DNA of 54,139 nt, from NCBI RefSeq assembly GCF_017744115.1, contig NZ_JAGHQW010000042.1, positions 1 through 54,139 of the forward strand, in the 5' to 3' direction. How positions within the stretch are numbered: the first letter of the stretch is position 1; each line of letters opens with the position of its first letter. Below are positions 34,414-43,278 of the stretch, piece by piece. The DNA is from Salinisphaera sp. G21_0. Its GTDB lineage: Bacteria; Pseudomonadota; Gammaproteobacteria; Pseudomonadales; Endozoicomonadaceae. Below the pieces are notes generated by a model that worked only from the letters and a program-made list of their open reading frames with translations, searched no databases and had not been told where the DNA came from. A program made the position numbers and the translations under genes.

Positions 34414-34880
34414 TGCGGATTCGGCTGATATCGGTTGGCTCAAAAATGCCGGGTTGGGTTGAAGAGGGCTACAGGGAATACAGTCGTCGGCTTGGTGCGG
34501 ACGTGAAACTGGAGCTCGTTGAGATTCCTCTCGGTAAGCGCAGTAAAGGCTCTGACATTAATCGCCTTCAGGAGAAAGAGGCTGGCCAGATGCTCGCTGC
34601 TGTGGGTTCAGGCGACCTGGTGGTCACCATGGAAATTATGGGCAAGGCCTGGAGCACAGAGACGCTGGCGGACAATATGGGGGCTTGGCTGCACAGTGGC
34701 CGCAATGTCAGTTTGCTGGTCGGCGGGCCGGAAGGTTTGCATGCCTCATGCCTGGCAAAGGCGGATCTCCGCTGGTCATTGTCGCCATTAACATTGCCTC
34801 ACCCGCTGGTTCGGGTTGTGGTGGCTGAGCAGATTTACAGAGCCTGGAGTATTCTTCACAATCATCCCTACCACAAGTAA
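34413..34880 (+). CDS. rlmH: 23S rRNA (pseudouridine1915-N3)-methyltransferase RlmH
   Basis: The product has 155 residues, standard for this SPOUT-class enzyme, which methylates pseudouridine 1915 in helix 69 of 23S rRNA. Visible motifs are [16 protein letters not shown] at the start, [11 protein letters not shown] (the SAM knot) and the C-terminal [21 protein letters not shown] region. It overlaps rsfS by one base. A terminator separates it from mrdA downstream. Confidence 0.96.
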   Translation: MRIRLISVGSKMPGWVEEGYREYSRRLGADVKLELVEIPLGKRSKGSDINRLQEKEAGQMLAAVGSGDLVVTMEIMGKAWSTETLADNMGAWLHSGRNVSLLVGGPEGLHASCLAKADLRWSLSPLTLPHPLVRVVVAEQIYRAWSILHNHPYHK

Positions 34881-34954
34881 AACTGATGTAACCTTGATTG
34901 ACGAAGTACTTTCACTCAAGTAAAAGTGAAGGCCAGGGTGAGAGTTTTTATCTG

Positions 34955-34992
34955 AAATGCGGTGTTTTTTCTTGAGAAGCACTGCATTTTTT
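34955..34992 (+). terminator. Intrinsic terminator between rlmH and mrdA
   Basis: AAATGCGGTG and CACTGCATTT pair with one G-T wobble around a 15-base loop, and TTTTTT follows. It lies 75 bp after rlmH, in a 203-bp gap that must also hold an mrdA promoter. Confidence 0.65.
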
Positions 34993-35083
34993 ACGCTTAA
35001 TATTTGTGTATTAACAGGCTAATGTATCAGTTGATGCATTAAGAGCAGCCCTTTGACCATACGACTGATGACTGAGATATAAC

Positions 35084-36949
35084 ATGCCGCAGGATACCTT
35101 AAAGGACCATGGGGCAGAAAAAAGACTGGTAAATATCCGGATTTGGGTTGCCATTGGCTTTATGGTGCTCCTTGCTATGGGGCTGGTTTCCCGCCTCTTC
35201 TATCTTCAGGTTGTTCGCTACAATGAGCTGTCCACGCAATCGGATGAGAATCGTGTACTGGTTCAGCCAATACCCCCCACCCGCGGCCTGATATACGACA
35301 CCAATGGCAAGCTTCTTGCCGTTAACAAGCCCAGCCATATATTGTCAATTGTTCGGGAGCAGACCAAAGATCTTGCCGGTTTGCTGGATGATATTGGTCA
35401 TATTTTGTCTCTGACCGACGGTGAGCTGCAGCGTTTTCATCAACGGGTTAAGCGACGCCGACCTTATGAAGCAGTGCCTCTGAAGTTTGATCTGACTGCC
35501 GAAGAGATTGCCCGGATTTCGGTGAATCTTTTCCGTTTGCCGGGGGTAGATATCAACGCTGAACTGATCCGGCAGTACCCCGAAGGACAGCGTTTTGCCC
35601 ATAGCATCGGCTATGTAGGCCGAATCAATGATCGGGATTTGAAACGCCTGGACCCGGCTCTATACTCTGGCACTCATACCACGGGCAAGATTGGCATAGA
35701 GCGCGCCTATGAGTCGGTACTTCTGGGTAAACCCGGTCATCAGGAGGTAGAGACCAATGCCCGTGGCCGGGTATTGCGCGTATTGAAAAAAGTTAGCCCG
35801 CACGCCGGTCAGGATCTTAACCTTTATCTGGACAGTGAGCTGCAAAAGGTGGCCATTGATGCAATCAATGGCCGCCGAGGGGCTTTGGTGGCCATGGACC
35901 CGAAAACCGGCGGGGTGCTGGCAATGGCCAGCAACCCATCATTTGACCCCAATCTGTTTGTGACGGGGATTGATAGTAAAACATTCAATGCGCTCAACAG
36001 AGATATCGAGCGACCGTTGTACAACCGGGCATCATTAGGTGAGTACCCACCCGCCTCCACAGTAAAGCCGGTGATGGGGCTGGCACTGCTGGCGAATGAT
36101 ATCGTCAAACCAGAGGACAGGATTTTTGATAAAGGCTGGTTTCAGCTACCGGGCAGTGATCACCGTTTTCGCAACTGGAAACGTTCCGGTCATGGCTGGG
36201 TTGATTTATCCCGCGCGATATCGGCATCCAATGATACCTATTTCTACATTCAGGCCGGGAAGCTGGGTATCGATAATCTCCATGATTTTGCTGATCAATT
36301 CGGCTTTGGCCACAAAACCGGCATTGATATAAGGGAAGAGCGTCCGGGCCTTTTGCCCTCCAGGGAGTGGAAACGGGGTGCCTATGGTCAGCCCTGGTAT
36401 CCGGGTGAAACGGTGATTGCGATCATCGGGCAGGGGTATATGCTGGCAACCCCCTTGCAGCTGGCAGAGTCAACGGCGCTTATCGCCAACCGTGGCAAGT
36501 ATGTTCAGCCCCGTTTGGTGAAAGAAGATATTCCTGAAATCCAGGGTGAATTCTGGGGGGATGACATCACCATTGGTCGGACTCCCGAGGCGGAAGCCAA
36601 GAACTGGGAACTCATTATCAAAGCCATGGAAGATGTTGTTCACTCTCCGGGGGGAACTGCACACTGGCGAATCGGTCGGGGACTCAAGTATCGTATGGCC
36701 GGTAAAACCGGGACAGCACAGGTGGTCAGTATTCCCCAGGGAGAGGAGTACGATGCTGAGAAGCTGAAAGAGTTTGAGCGGGATCACAGTTTGTTTGTCG
36801 CATTTGCACCGGCAGAAGATCCCCTGATTGCCGTTGCTGTTATTCTGGAAAACAACAATGGTGCTGCCAATGTCGCCAGAAAAGTTATGGATTCCTACCT
36901 GCTGCCAAGATTAACGGCCAACAGCCATCAAGTGAAGGGAGAGCAATAA
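35084..36949 (+). CDS. mrdA: Penicillin-binding protein 2 (elongasome transpeptidase)
   Basis: The product has 621 residues. PBP2 cross-links peptidoglycan during rod elongation with RodA. One membrane helix lies near residues 20-43 (VAIGFMVLLAMGLVSRLFYL), then the pedestal domain, and the transpeptidase domain with SxxK in PPASTVKPVMG (near 328), SxN in AISASNDTYF and KTG in MAGKTGTAQVV. It overlaps mrdB by one base (TAATG), so the two are coupled. Confidence 0.96.
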   Translation: MPQDTLKDHGAEKRLVNIRIWVAIGFMVLLAMGLVSRLFYLQVVRYNELSTQSDENRVLVQPIPPTRGLIYDTNGKLLAVNKPSHILSIVREQTKDLAGLLDDIGHILSLTDGELQRFHQRVKRRRPYEAVPLKFDLTAEEIARISVNLFRLPGVDINAELIRQYPEGQRFAHSIGYVGRINDRDLKRLDPALYSGTHTTGKIGIERAYESVLLGKPGHQEVETNARGRVLRVLKKVSPHAGQDLNLYLDSELQKVAIDAINGRRGALVAMDPKTGGVLAMASNPSFDPNLFVTGIDSKTFNALNRDIERPLYNRASLGEYPPASTVKPVMGLALLANDIVKPEDRIFDKGWFQLPGSDHRFRNWKRSGHGWVDLSRAISASNDTYFYIQAGKLGIDNLHDFADQFGFGHKTGIDIREERPGLLPSREWKRGAYGQPWYPGETVIAIIGQGYMLATPLQLAESTALIANRGKYVQPRLVKEDIPEIQGEFWGDDITIGRTPEAEAKNWELIIKAMEDVVHSPGGTAHWRIGRGLKYRMAGKTGTAQVVSIPQGEEYDAEKLKEFERDHSLFVAFAPAEDPLIAVAVILENNNGAANVARKVMDSYLLPRLTANSHQVKGEQ

Positions 36950-38094
36950 TGGCCAACCAGGATTTTGTTCGCCAGATCGATCTCCACGGGTTTGGCCGCA
37001 GCCCGGGACTGTCCATGCGCTGGCATATTGATTTTGTGCTGCTCGGGTTTCTGCTTTTACTGTGTGGTGCGGGGCTCTTTATTCTTTACAGTGCCACCGG
37101 TCGGGATATGTCGGTTGTTATTCGACAGGCAACCTACCTGGGCATCAGTCTGACCGGAATGTTAATCGTGGCCCAGATTCCGCCAAGGGTACTGATGCAG
37201 TGGGCCAAGTGGTTTTATGTGGGAGGGGTGCTGTTATTGCTGGCCGTTCTGTTTATGGGCGTACAGTCCAAAGGTGCACAGCGCTGGATTCAGCTGCCGG
37301 GTTTCCGGTTTCAACCATCGGAAGTGATCAAGCTGATTATGCCGATTACCATGGCGGCTTTTCTGGCCAGGCGTCCACTGCCTCCCTTGTTTAAAGATGT
37401 GATTTTCTCACTGATTATTATTGCTGTACCGGTGGTACTTATTGCCAAACAACCTGACCTTGGCACGTCTATTTTGATTGGCTCTTCGGGCCTGTTTGTG
37501 CTGCTGCTGGCCGGTTTGCGCAAGCGCATGATATTTTCTGCCATCTGTCTTGCAGCACCGGCGATCTATGTGTTCTGGCAGTTCTTTATGTATGACTATC
37601 AGAAGCGGAGGGTGCTGACATTTCTGAACCCTGAAAGTGACCCGTGGGGAGCCGGTTGGAATATCATCCAATCCACCATCGCCATTGGTTCCGGTGGGCT
37701 TTATGGCAAGGGTTGGTTACAGGGCACGCAATCGCATCTTGATTTTCTGCCAGAGAGCCATACGGATTTTATAATTGCCGTTCTGGCGGAAGAGTTTGGC
37801 CTGATGGGATGTCTGGTGCTCTTTGTCCTGTATACCCTGATTCTCGGGCGGGGACTATTCATCACCCTGAATGCCGAGACGCTCTTTGGCCGTTTATTGG
37901 CAGGTAGTATTACTCTGACGTTTTTCGTGTATATCTTTGTCAATATCGGGATGGTCAGTGGACTCCTGCCAGTAGTGGGTGTTCCATTACCCATGGTTAG
38001 CCGGGGGGGGACTTCTTTAGTGACCCTGCTGGCCGGTTTTGGTTTTCTGATGTCGATACATACTCATCGCTCTTTTCTGAGGGCCTCCCAATAG
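36949..38094 (+). CDS. mrdB: Rod shape-determining protein RodA (SEDS glycosyltransferase)
   Basis: The product has 381 residues with about ten membrane helices. RodA polymerises lipid II into glycan strands in the elongasome. SEDS signatures are present: GAQRWIQLPGFRFQPSE in parts, QPDLGTSI, GWLQGTQSHLDFLPESHTDFI in parts, and VSRGGTSLV near the end. The start codon overlaps the mrdA stop. The 3' end is followed by a 130-bp gap before mltB. Confidence 0.96.
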   Translation: MANQDFVRQIDLHGFGRSPGLSMRWHIDFVLLGFLLLLCGAGLFILYSATGRDMSVVIRQATYLGISLTGMLIVAQIPPRVLMQWAKWFYVGGVLLLLAVLFMGVQSKGAQRWIQLPGFRFQPSEVIKLIMPITMAAFLARRPLPPLFKDVIFSLIIIAVPVVLIAKQPDLGTSILIGSSGLFVLLLAGLRKRMIFSAICLAAPAIYVFWQFFMYDYQKRRVLTFLNPESDPWGAGWNIIQSTIAIGSGGLYGKGWLQGTQSHLDFLPESHTDFIIAVLAEEFGLMGCLVLFVLYTLILGRGLFITLNAETLFGRLLAGSITLTFFVYIFVNIGMVSGLLPVVGVPLPMVSRGGTSLVTLLAGFGFLMSIHTHRSFLRASQ

Positions 38095-38223
38095 ATCTTT
38101 ACCTTTCTACCATAGAATTCAAAACCACTGTCGATTAATGTAGAGGCAGGGTGGGTTATGTATGTAGCTGTTTTAGTGTTTGTGAGAACCCTGAGTTTGT
38201 TATTTTTGAATAGGTACGGATAC

Positions 38224-39294
38224 ATGAAAAATTTTCCCGGGGTATTCCGTCGAATGTTTCGTGGTGGCCTGCTGATGGCTGCCGTGGTTGCTACACCTGT
38301 CACCTGGGCATTAGCCCAGGAAAATCACAACAGTGACTATCTGGGCAGGCAGGATGTTGATGCTTTTATTGATGAGCTGGTAACTGAACACCGTTTTTCC
38401 AGGACAGAGCTTGAGGATATTCTGGCCGGGGCGGAGCGTTCCGAGCGGGCACTGGAGCTGATCAGCCGCCCTGCAGAAGGGACTCTGGAGTGGAAAGACT
38501 ACCGCAAGATATTTATCACGCCAGAAAGGATAGCGAAGGGTGTCAGCTTCTGGGAAGAAAATGCCGAAACCCTGGCCCGTGTTGAACAGGAGTTGGGGGT
38601 GCCAGCCAATATTATTGTGGCGATTATTGGCGTAGAAACCTATTACGGTCGGCAGACCGGTGGCTTTAAAGTGCTGGATGCGCTCACGACGCTGGGCTTT
38701 GACTTTCCCCGAAGAGGTGAGTTTTTTCGCAAAGAGCTGAAAAATTTCCTGTTACTGGCCCGTGAACAGAATCTGGACGTTGACGAATTGACCGGGTCCT
38801 ATGCAGGAGCCATGGGCATTCCACAATTCATGCCATCCAGCTACCGTGCCTATGCGGTTGATTATACCGGCGATCAGCAGGCAAATATCTGGCTTAGCGA
38901 TGAAGACGCCATCGCCAGTGTTGCCAACTATCTGCAAAAACACGGCTGGAAATACGGCAGTGGTGTGGCAGTTCAGGCAAAGGTTTCAGGCGTTAAGCAT
39001 GAGCAGATCGTCTCTTCAGGATTGAAACCGGACAAAAAACTGAGTCTTGTGCAAAAGGCTGGGTGGGCTGTGCCGGAAAGGTTACCAAAATCCTCAAAAG
39101 TTCTGGCGATGAAACATGAAGGCAGTGCTGGCGCTGAGTACTGGGTCGGACTGCATAATTTTTATGTCATTACCCGCTATAACCGTAGCCAGATGTATGC
39201 CCTTGCCGTTTATCAGTTGTCCAGAGAAGTGAAGGACAGTTATAAACGGTCTCTGGCATTGCAAAAGCAGGTTGCAAAAGGTAAGCAGGGGTGA
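38224..39294 (+). CDS. mltB: Lytic murein transglycosylase B
   Basis: The product has 356 residues. It cleaves peptidoglycan glycan strands, leaving 1,6-anhydro ends. The catalytic Glu lies in IVAIIGVETYYGRQTG (near residue 140); GAMGIPQFMPSSYRAYAVDY and the DEDAIASVANYL segment are family motifs. From ATG 38224 (AGG upstream) the signal peptide has MFRGGLLMAAVVATPVTWALAQ, with likely cleavage at ALA. There is no lipobox cysteine, so unlike E. coli MltB this form is probably soluble in the periplasm. A longer start at 38158 is possible. It sits in its usual place between mrdB and rlpA. Confidence 0.94.
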   Translation: MKNFPGVFRRMFRGGLLMAAVVATPVTWALAQENHNSDYLGRQDVDAFIDELVTEHRFSRTELEDILAGAERSERALELISRPAEGTLEWKDYRKIFITPERIAKGVSFWEENAETLARVEQELGVPANIIVAIIGVETYYGRQTGGFKVLDALTTLGFDFPRRGEFFRKELKNFLLLAREQNLDVDELTGSYAGAMGIPQFMPSSYRAYAVDYTGDQQANIWLSDEDAIASVANYLQKHGWKYGSGVAVQAKVSGVKHEQIVSSGLKPDKKLSLVQKAGWAVPERLPKSSKVLAMKHEGSAGAEYWVGLHNFYVITRYNRSQMYALAVYQLSREVKDSYKRSLALQKQVAKGKQG

Positions 39295-39324
39295 TGGTTT
39301 TCCCGGGTTTGCTGATCTTTGCTG

Positions 39325-39349
39325 AAGGCTCACTGTAAGGTGAGCCTTT
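39325..39349 (+). terminator. Hairpin after mltB
   Basis: AAGGCTCAC and GTGAGCCTT pair perfectly over 9 bp with a 6-base loop, 30 bp after the mltB stop codon. Only two or three T residues follow, so termination may be partial. Confidence 0.55.
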
Positions 39350-39462
39350 GGCGGCTTCCCGGTTGATTGATAACGCCCCCTCAGGAATATTATTTGTTAA
39401 CGTTGAAAAGTATGTTTGATCAAATGGGACGATCTGGAGCCAGTCTCTCAGGCCTGGTATCA

Positions 39463-40356
39463 ATGAAGAAAATCGTGGGAATTAACACCCGGGGATTCAG
39501 GCTGGTTCCGGCCGTCATGCTATCAGCCCTGGTTGGCTGTAGCAGTAGTCCACAGGTCCGGGATGGCCCACCGGCTGATTCCGTTGATATCAGTACCATT
39601 CCTGACGCAGTCCCGTCGCCGATACAGGTCCCTGTTAAAAATACACCCTATACCCTGGGTGGGATTCACTATCAGCCGATGGCCTCTGCCAATGGTTATG
39701 CAGAAAAGGGCCAGGCCTCATGGTATGGCACCAAGTTTCACGGGAAGCAGACGGCTAACGGTGAAATCTATGATATGTTCAAGATGACGGCGGCCCATAA
39801 AACATTGCCGCTGCCCTCCTATGTCAAGGTCACTAATCTGGAAAATGGTCAGTCGGTGGTGGTGCGGGTCAATGACCGTGGGCCATTTCATGGTGACCGA
39901 CTGATCGATCTTTCTTATGTTGCGGCAAAAAAGCTGGGGTTCGCTGATTCAGGGCTGGCGAATGTGGCAATAGAAGGCATTGACCCGGAGACCTTTGCCC
40001 GTTCTCCCGCCCATGAACGGGATGGAGAGTTGCTCTACCTGCAACTGGCCGCCTTTAAAAACTACCATAATGCGCAGCTTTTACGCCGTGATCTCTTTTC
40101 CCGGGCGGGTGTCCAGGCGAAAGTGGTCAAGGGGGATGCGCCAGAACCGCTTTATCGGGTGAGGATTGGTCCGGTAGAAAGTCCTGATCATCTGGAGGAG
40201 TTGCTGGAGGGGTTAAGCTCTGCTGAGTTTGCGTCGCCCTATCTTGTGTATGAGAAACCTGTCGATGAAAAGTCCATGGGTGATGCGGGAACTTCCGAAA
40301 AGATGGTGACTGAAGTAGAGGCAGAACAGTCTGAACAGGTGGTGAAAGCCCCATAA
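39463..40356 (+). CDS. rlpA: Septal-ring lytic transglycosylase RlpA (lipoprotein)
   Basis: The product has 297 residues. It is an outer-membrane lipoprotein that cleaves naked glycan strands at the septum. The lipobox is in SALVGCSSS (Cys near residue 26). The double-psi beta-barrel domain (about 85-185) has GQASWYGTKFHGKQTANGE, AAHKTLPLPS and VRVNDRGPFHGDRLIDLS. A SPOR domain (about 195-270) binds denuded peptidoglycan. I chose ATG 39463 because it gives a compact signal peptide; the frame is open from 39367. The C-terminus is acidic and Glu-rich. Confidence 0.94.
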   Translation: MKKIVGINTRGFRLVPAVMLSALVGCSSSPQVRDGPPADSVDISTIPDAVPSPIQVPVKNTPYTLGGIHYQPMASANGYAEKGQASWYGTKFHGKQTANGEIYDMFKMTAAHKTLPLPSYVKVTNLENGQSVVVRVNDRGPFHGDRLIDLSYVAAKKLGFADSGLANVAIEGIDPETFARSPAHERDGELLYLQLAAFKNYHNAQLLRRDLFSRAGVQAKVVKGDAPEPLYRVRIGPVESPDHLEELLEGLSSAEFASPYLVYEKPVDEKSMGDAGTSEKMVTEVEAEQSEQVVKAP

Positions 40357-40370
40357 GATCCGGGGTATGG

Positions 40371-40395
40371 ATAGGATGGAGTCACTCTGTCCTAT
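40371..40395. terminator. Hairpin between convergent rlpA and the coiled-coil gene
   Basis: ATAGGA-TG-GAGT pairs with ACTC-TG-TCCTAT around a very short loop, with two G-T wobbles in RNA. It covers the last bases of the minus-strand gene and could stop transcription from both sides, but U-tracts are weak. Confidence 0.5.
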
Positions 40396-40799
40396 TCTCT
40401 ATCAACGAGTATTTTCAGCATGCCTTTGATTTCGGCCAGTTCATCTTCTACACGGGTCAGGCGATCTTCAACGCCGGTTAACCTGCCTGAAACACCGATC
40501 AATTTCCCTTCTACCCCCGTCAGGCGACCCTCAAAATCCGTCAGATGTTCATCGGTTTGAGTCTGCCACTGTTCCATACTGTTGATGCGCTGAATCAGAG
40601 CTTTCATCAGTTCTTCAACATTGATCAGGCGCTCATTCATCCCGCTGCTCTGGCGGGTGAGTTCAAAGACCGTTTGTCGTATGGTAACAATGTCTTCGCT
40701 CATTTCCGTCAGCTTGGCGTTCTCTTTTGCCGCTGCCCGAGCTTTAGGTTCATTGATACCGAGCTCAATCAGACACTCGTACAGGTCTTCATTTAACAT
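40392..40799 (-). CDS. Coiled-coil protein with heptad repeats, unknown function
   Basis: The product has 135 residues from the ATG at 40799, which has GGGAG 7 bases upstream; the frame is open from 40880. The N-terminal 45 residues are helical (LYECLIELGINEPKARAAAK). The rest is a coiled coil ending in five consecutive heptads of near-identical sequence (GRLTGVE, GKLIGVS, GRLTGVE, DRLTRVE, DELAEIK, about residues 92-127). It is probably an oligomerising cytoplasmic protein. It is inserted on the opposite strand inside the otherwise conserved rlpA-dacA neighbourhood. Proteins of this look are common orphans with variable repeat number; function unknown. Confidence 0.75.
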   Translation of the reverse strand: MLNEDLYECLIELGINEPKARAAAKENAKLTEMSEDIVTIRQTVFELTRQSSGMNERLINVEELMKALIQRINSMEQWQTQTDEHLTDFEGRLTGVEGKLIGVSGRLTGVEDRLTRVEDELAEIKGMLKILVDRE

Positions 40800-41066
40800 T
40801 GTGTCACTCCCGCTTTCCCATGTTTTATCAATCATAGAGTTATTGATTACTGTTACGGTTGAAAGGCATTGATGGCTCATAGTCGTGTATTCACAGGTAA
40901 AAATAGAGGGCGTTTGGCAACCTTGCCCAGATAATTCATTTTCACCGTAAGGCTTTGGGGCGTAAGGGATGTAGCATTTTTTTATCTATCCTGCTTTCCG
41001 TAAGGTCAGGTTTTTCAGTGCTTTGAGGTACAATCATGGTTATAGATTTCTTTGCTATTAATCCTG

Positions 41067-41534
41067 ATGAAGATTATTAATTTGCAAGACCTGCCCTCAT
41101 GCATCGAAACGGTTGCGCGTTGGCATTACAGGGAGTGGGGGGCTTTATACCCCGGAAGTGATTTGAGTGACTTTCGGGAGGATATGGAAGCTTCTTTGCT
41201 GACCGACCTGATCCCGCAAACCTGGGTGCTGGCAGAGGGAGGGAGTGTCTGGGGATCAGTCAGCATTCTCAAAGAGGATCTGCCAAACTATCCGGAGTTT
41301 TCACCATGGCTGGCCAATGTCTATGTGGAACCATCGAAGCGGGGGCATGGCTATGGTCAGCAGCTGGTAAAGGTGGCAATGGGGTATGCACGGCAGCAGA
41401 ACCTGGGTCCGCTATTCCTGTATACTCCGGATCAAGTCAGCTTTTATGAGCAGTTGGGTTGGCGTACTTTTCATGATGATATCTATCATGGGAAAAAGAT
41501 ATTCCTTATGAGCAGTATGCCTGCTCGCGTCTGA
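41067..41534 (+). CDS. GNAT-family N-acetyltransferase
   Basis: The product has 155 residues. The acetyl-CoA site is visible as LANVYVEPSKRGHGYGQQLVKVAMGYAR (R-G-H-G-Y-G, near residue 95), and the end has FLYTPDQVSFYEQLGWRTF, the usual GNAT closing strands. It transfers an acetyl group from acetyl-CoA to an unknown amine. ATG 41067 is preferred over TTG 41052; no clear ribosome site precedes either. It is not part of the conserved rlpA-dacA order and is likely an insertion along with the coiled-coil gene next to it. Confidence 0.85.
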   Translation: MKIINLQDLPSCIETVARWHYREWGALYPGSDLSDFREDMEASLLTDLIPQTWVLAEGGSVWGSVSILKEDLPNYPEFSPWLANVYVEPSKRGHGYGQQLVKVAMGYARQQNLGPLFLYTPDQVSFYEQLGWRTFHDDIYHGKKIFLMSSMPARV

Positions 41535-41656
41535 CTTGACGGAAGATCTGCTGTGCTAATTGATGAATTGTTATCAGTCGCTGTAAGTTGCAGTTAACCT
41601 CTAAAGATTTGAACATTATAATGATGAAAATCCATATACTCAGAGCATTTACCTGC

Positions 41657-42904
41657 ATGGGCAAAAGAATTTTATCTTCCCTTCACACGCTGGAGGCCCT
41701 TCATAAGCTGGAGGCCCTTCATAAGCTGGTGGCCCCCCGCTGGCTGAAAGCGTTGGCCATGACTGGTCTTGTTTTTGTCGGCCAGACCAGTGCTTATGGA
41801 CAGATTCCTTCGCCACCGGAAGTGTCCCTGAAAAGTTACATTCTGATGGACGCCGCCAGTGGTGAAGTGCTGGCCTCACAGAATCCCGATGAGCCCATGC
41901 ATCCGGCCAGTCTGACCAAGATGATGACCGCGTATCTGGCGGAAATGGAAATGGCTGCGGGCAACATCCACCGTGATGACCAGGTTCTGGTCAGTGAAAA
42001 AGCATGGAGCCTGGGCGGTTCCACTATGTTTATTGAAGTCGGGGAACGGGTAACGGTTGAAGATTTGCTGAAAGGTATCATTATCGTTTCCGGTAATGAT
42101 GCCAGCGTTGCGGTTGCTGAACACATCGCTGGCAGCGAGGGAGCCTTTGCCCAGTTGATGACCAGTACCGCCCAGCGTCTTGGCATGAACAACACGCTGT
42201 TCCAGAATGCTTCCGGCTGGCCAGCAGATGACCATTACTCGACCGCCCGTGACCTGGCCATTCTTGGCAAGCATATCGTTCAGGACTATCCGGAATATTA
42301 CGGCTGGTATGCTGAGAAGTATTTTCAGTACGGCGTGGATAAAAAAACCGGCAAACCCCTGCGTCGTCAGGCAAACCGTAACCGTCTGCTCTGGACCAAC
42401 CCCTATGTGGATGGTCTGAAGACCGGGCATATTGAAGACACCGGCTACCACCTGGCAGTAACCTCTGAGCGTGATGACCGCCGTCTGATTGCTGTGCTGT
42501 TAGGCTCCGCCAGTGAGAAGCAGCGTGCGGATGATGCCCAGAAACTGCTGACCTATGGTTTCCGCTTCTTTGAAAATGTGGATGTGAAAAAAGGTGGCGA
42601 GCCTCTGCAAACCGTTAAGGTCTGGAAAGGGGACATCAGTGAAATTACTGCGGGTATTACCGAAGACCTGATTGTCACTGTGCCCAGGGGGACGGGTAAG
42701 AACCTGACCGCCTCTCTGAAGATCGACCCAAAGCTGGAAGCGCCCATCAAGAAAGGTCAGACCATTGGTTCAGTCAACGTTATGCTGGAAGATGAACTGG
42801 TTCGTGAGGTGCCGCTGATTGCTCAGCAGGCTGTTGAGCCAGGAGGTTTCTTCAAGCGTATCTGGGATAGTATTGTCTTGTTCTTTACCGGGCTGTTTGC
42901 ATAA
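41657..42904 (+). CDS. dacA: D-alanyl-D-alanine carboxypeptidase (PBP5/6 type)
   Basis: The product has 415 residues. It trims the terminal D-Ala of peptidoglycan stem peptides in the periplasm. The serine site is HPASLTKMM (SxxK), with SGNDAS (SxN) and VDGLKTGHIE (KTG) further on. The PBP5 C-terminal beta domain follows, and the last 18 residues (FFKRIWDSIVLFFTGLFA) form the amphipathic membrane anchor. The signal peptide hydrophobic core is WLKALAMTGLVFVG, cleaved near AYG. Its n-region is unusually long because of a duplicated 18-base unit. Starts at 41621/41624 would lengthen it further. The gene stands in its usual place before ybeD-lipB-lipA. Confidence 0.93.
   Translation: MGKRILSSLHTLEALHKLEALHKLVAPRWLKALAMTGLVFVGQTSAYGQIPSPPEVSLKSYILMDAASGEVLASQNPDEPMHPASLTKMMTAYLAEMEMAAGNIHRDDQVLVSEKAWSLGGSTMFIEVGERVTVEDLLKGIIIVSGNDASVAVAEHIAGSEGAFAQLMTSTAQRLGMNNTLFQNASGWPADDHYSTARDLAILGKHIVQDYPEYYGWYAEKYFQYGVDKKTGKPLRRQANRNRLLWTNPYVDGLKTGHIEDTGYHLAVTSERDDRRLIAVLLGSASEKQRADDAQKLLTYGFRFFENVDVKKGGEPLQTVKVWKGDISEITAGITEDLIVTVPRGTGKNLTASLKIDPKLEAPIKKGQTIGSVNVMLEDELVREVPLIAQQAVEPGGFFKRIWDSIVLFFTGLFA
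41690..41736 (+). repeat. 18-bp tandem repeat in the dacA signal-peptide region
   Basis: CTGGAGGCCCTTCATAAG occurs twice head to tail (41690-41707 and 41708-41725), followed by a partial third copy CTGGTGGCCCC (41726-41736). In frame it encodes LEALHK twice and then LVAP. Copy number could vary by slippage without shifting the frame. Confidence 0.95.
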
Positions 42905-42925
42905 CCCGGGTTAAAGATAAGCGTG

Positions 42926-42968
42926 AAAAGCGCTGTATTCCCGACAAGGATGCAGCGCTTTTACTGTT
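42926..42968 (+). terminator. Intrinsic terminator after dacA
   Basis: AAAAGCGCTG and CAGCGCTTTT pair perfectly over 10 bp around a 17-base loop, and ACTGTTT follows. It lies 22 bp after dacA and separates it from ybeD-lipB. Confidence 0.7.
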
Positions 42969-43005
42969 TATAGTCCGACGTACAGTCTGAAAATGATGTA
43001 GGTAG

Positions 43006-43278
43006 ATGGTTATGAATGAGCCACAGGCCCCGAAAATTGAATTCCCCTGTGATTACCCTATTCGTATCGTAGGGCACTCCGCTCCCGATTATAAAGATTT
43101 TGTACTGCGGGTGGTGACCAAACACGCACCGGACTTCGATGGCCATGCCAGGATGAAAACCAGCCGAAATGGCAAGTACATGTCAGTGACCGTGGTTATT
43201 CATGCCACTGGCGAACCTCAACTGCAGGCGCTCTTTGAAGATTTGAAAGCCAGTGGCCGTATTCAGATGGTTTTGTAA
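43006..43278 (+). CDS. ybeD: YbeD/DUF493 family protein
   Basis: The product has 90 residues. The core [21 protein letters not shown] and [18 protein letters not shown] match the DUF493/YbeD family, small ferredoxin-like-fold proteins of unknown regulatory role encoded before lipB. The ATG at 43006 or the one at 43012 could be used. It overlaps lipB by one base (TAATG). Confidence 0.93.
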   Translation: MVMNEPQAPKIEFPCDYPIRIVGHSAPDYKDFVLRVVTKHAPDFDGHARMKTSRNGKYMSVTVVIHATGEPQLQALFEDLKASGRIQMVL

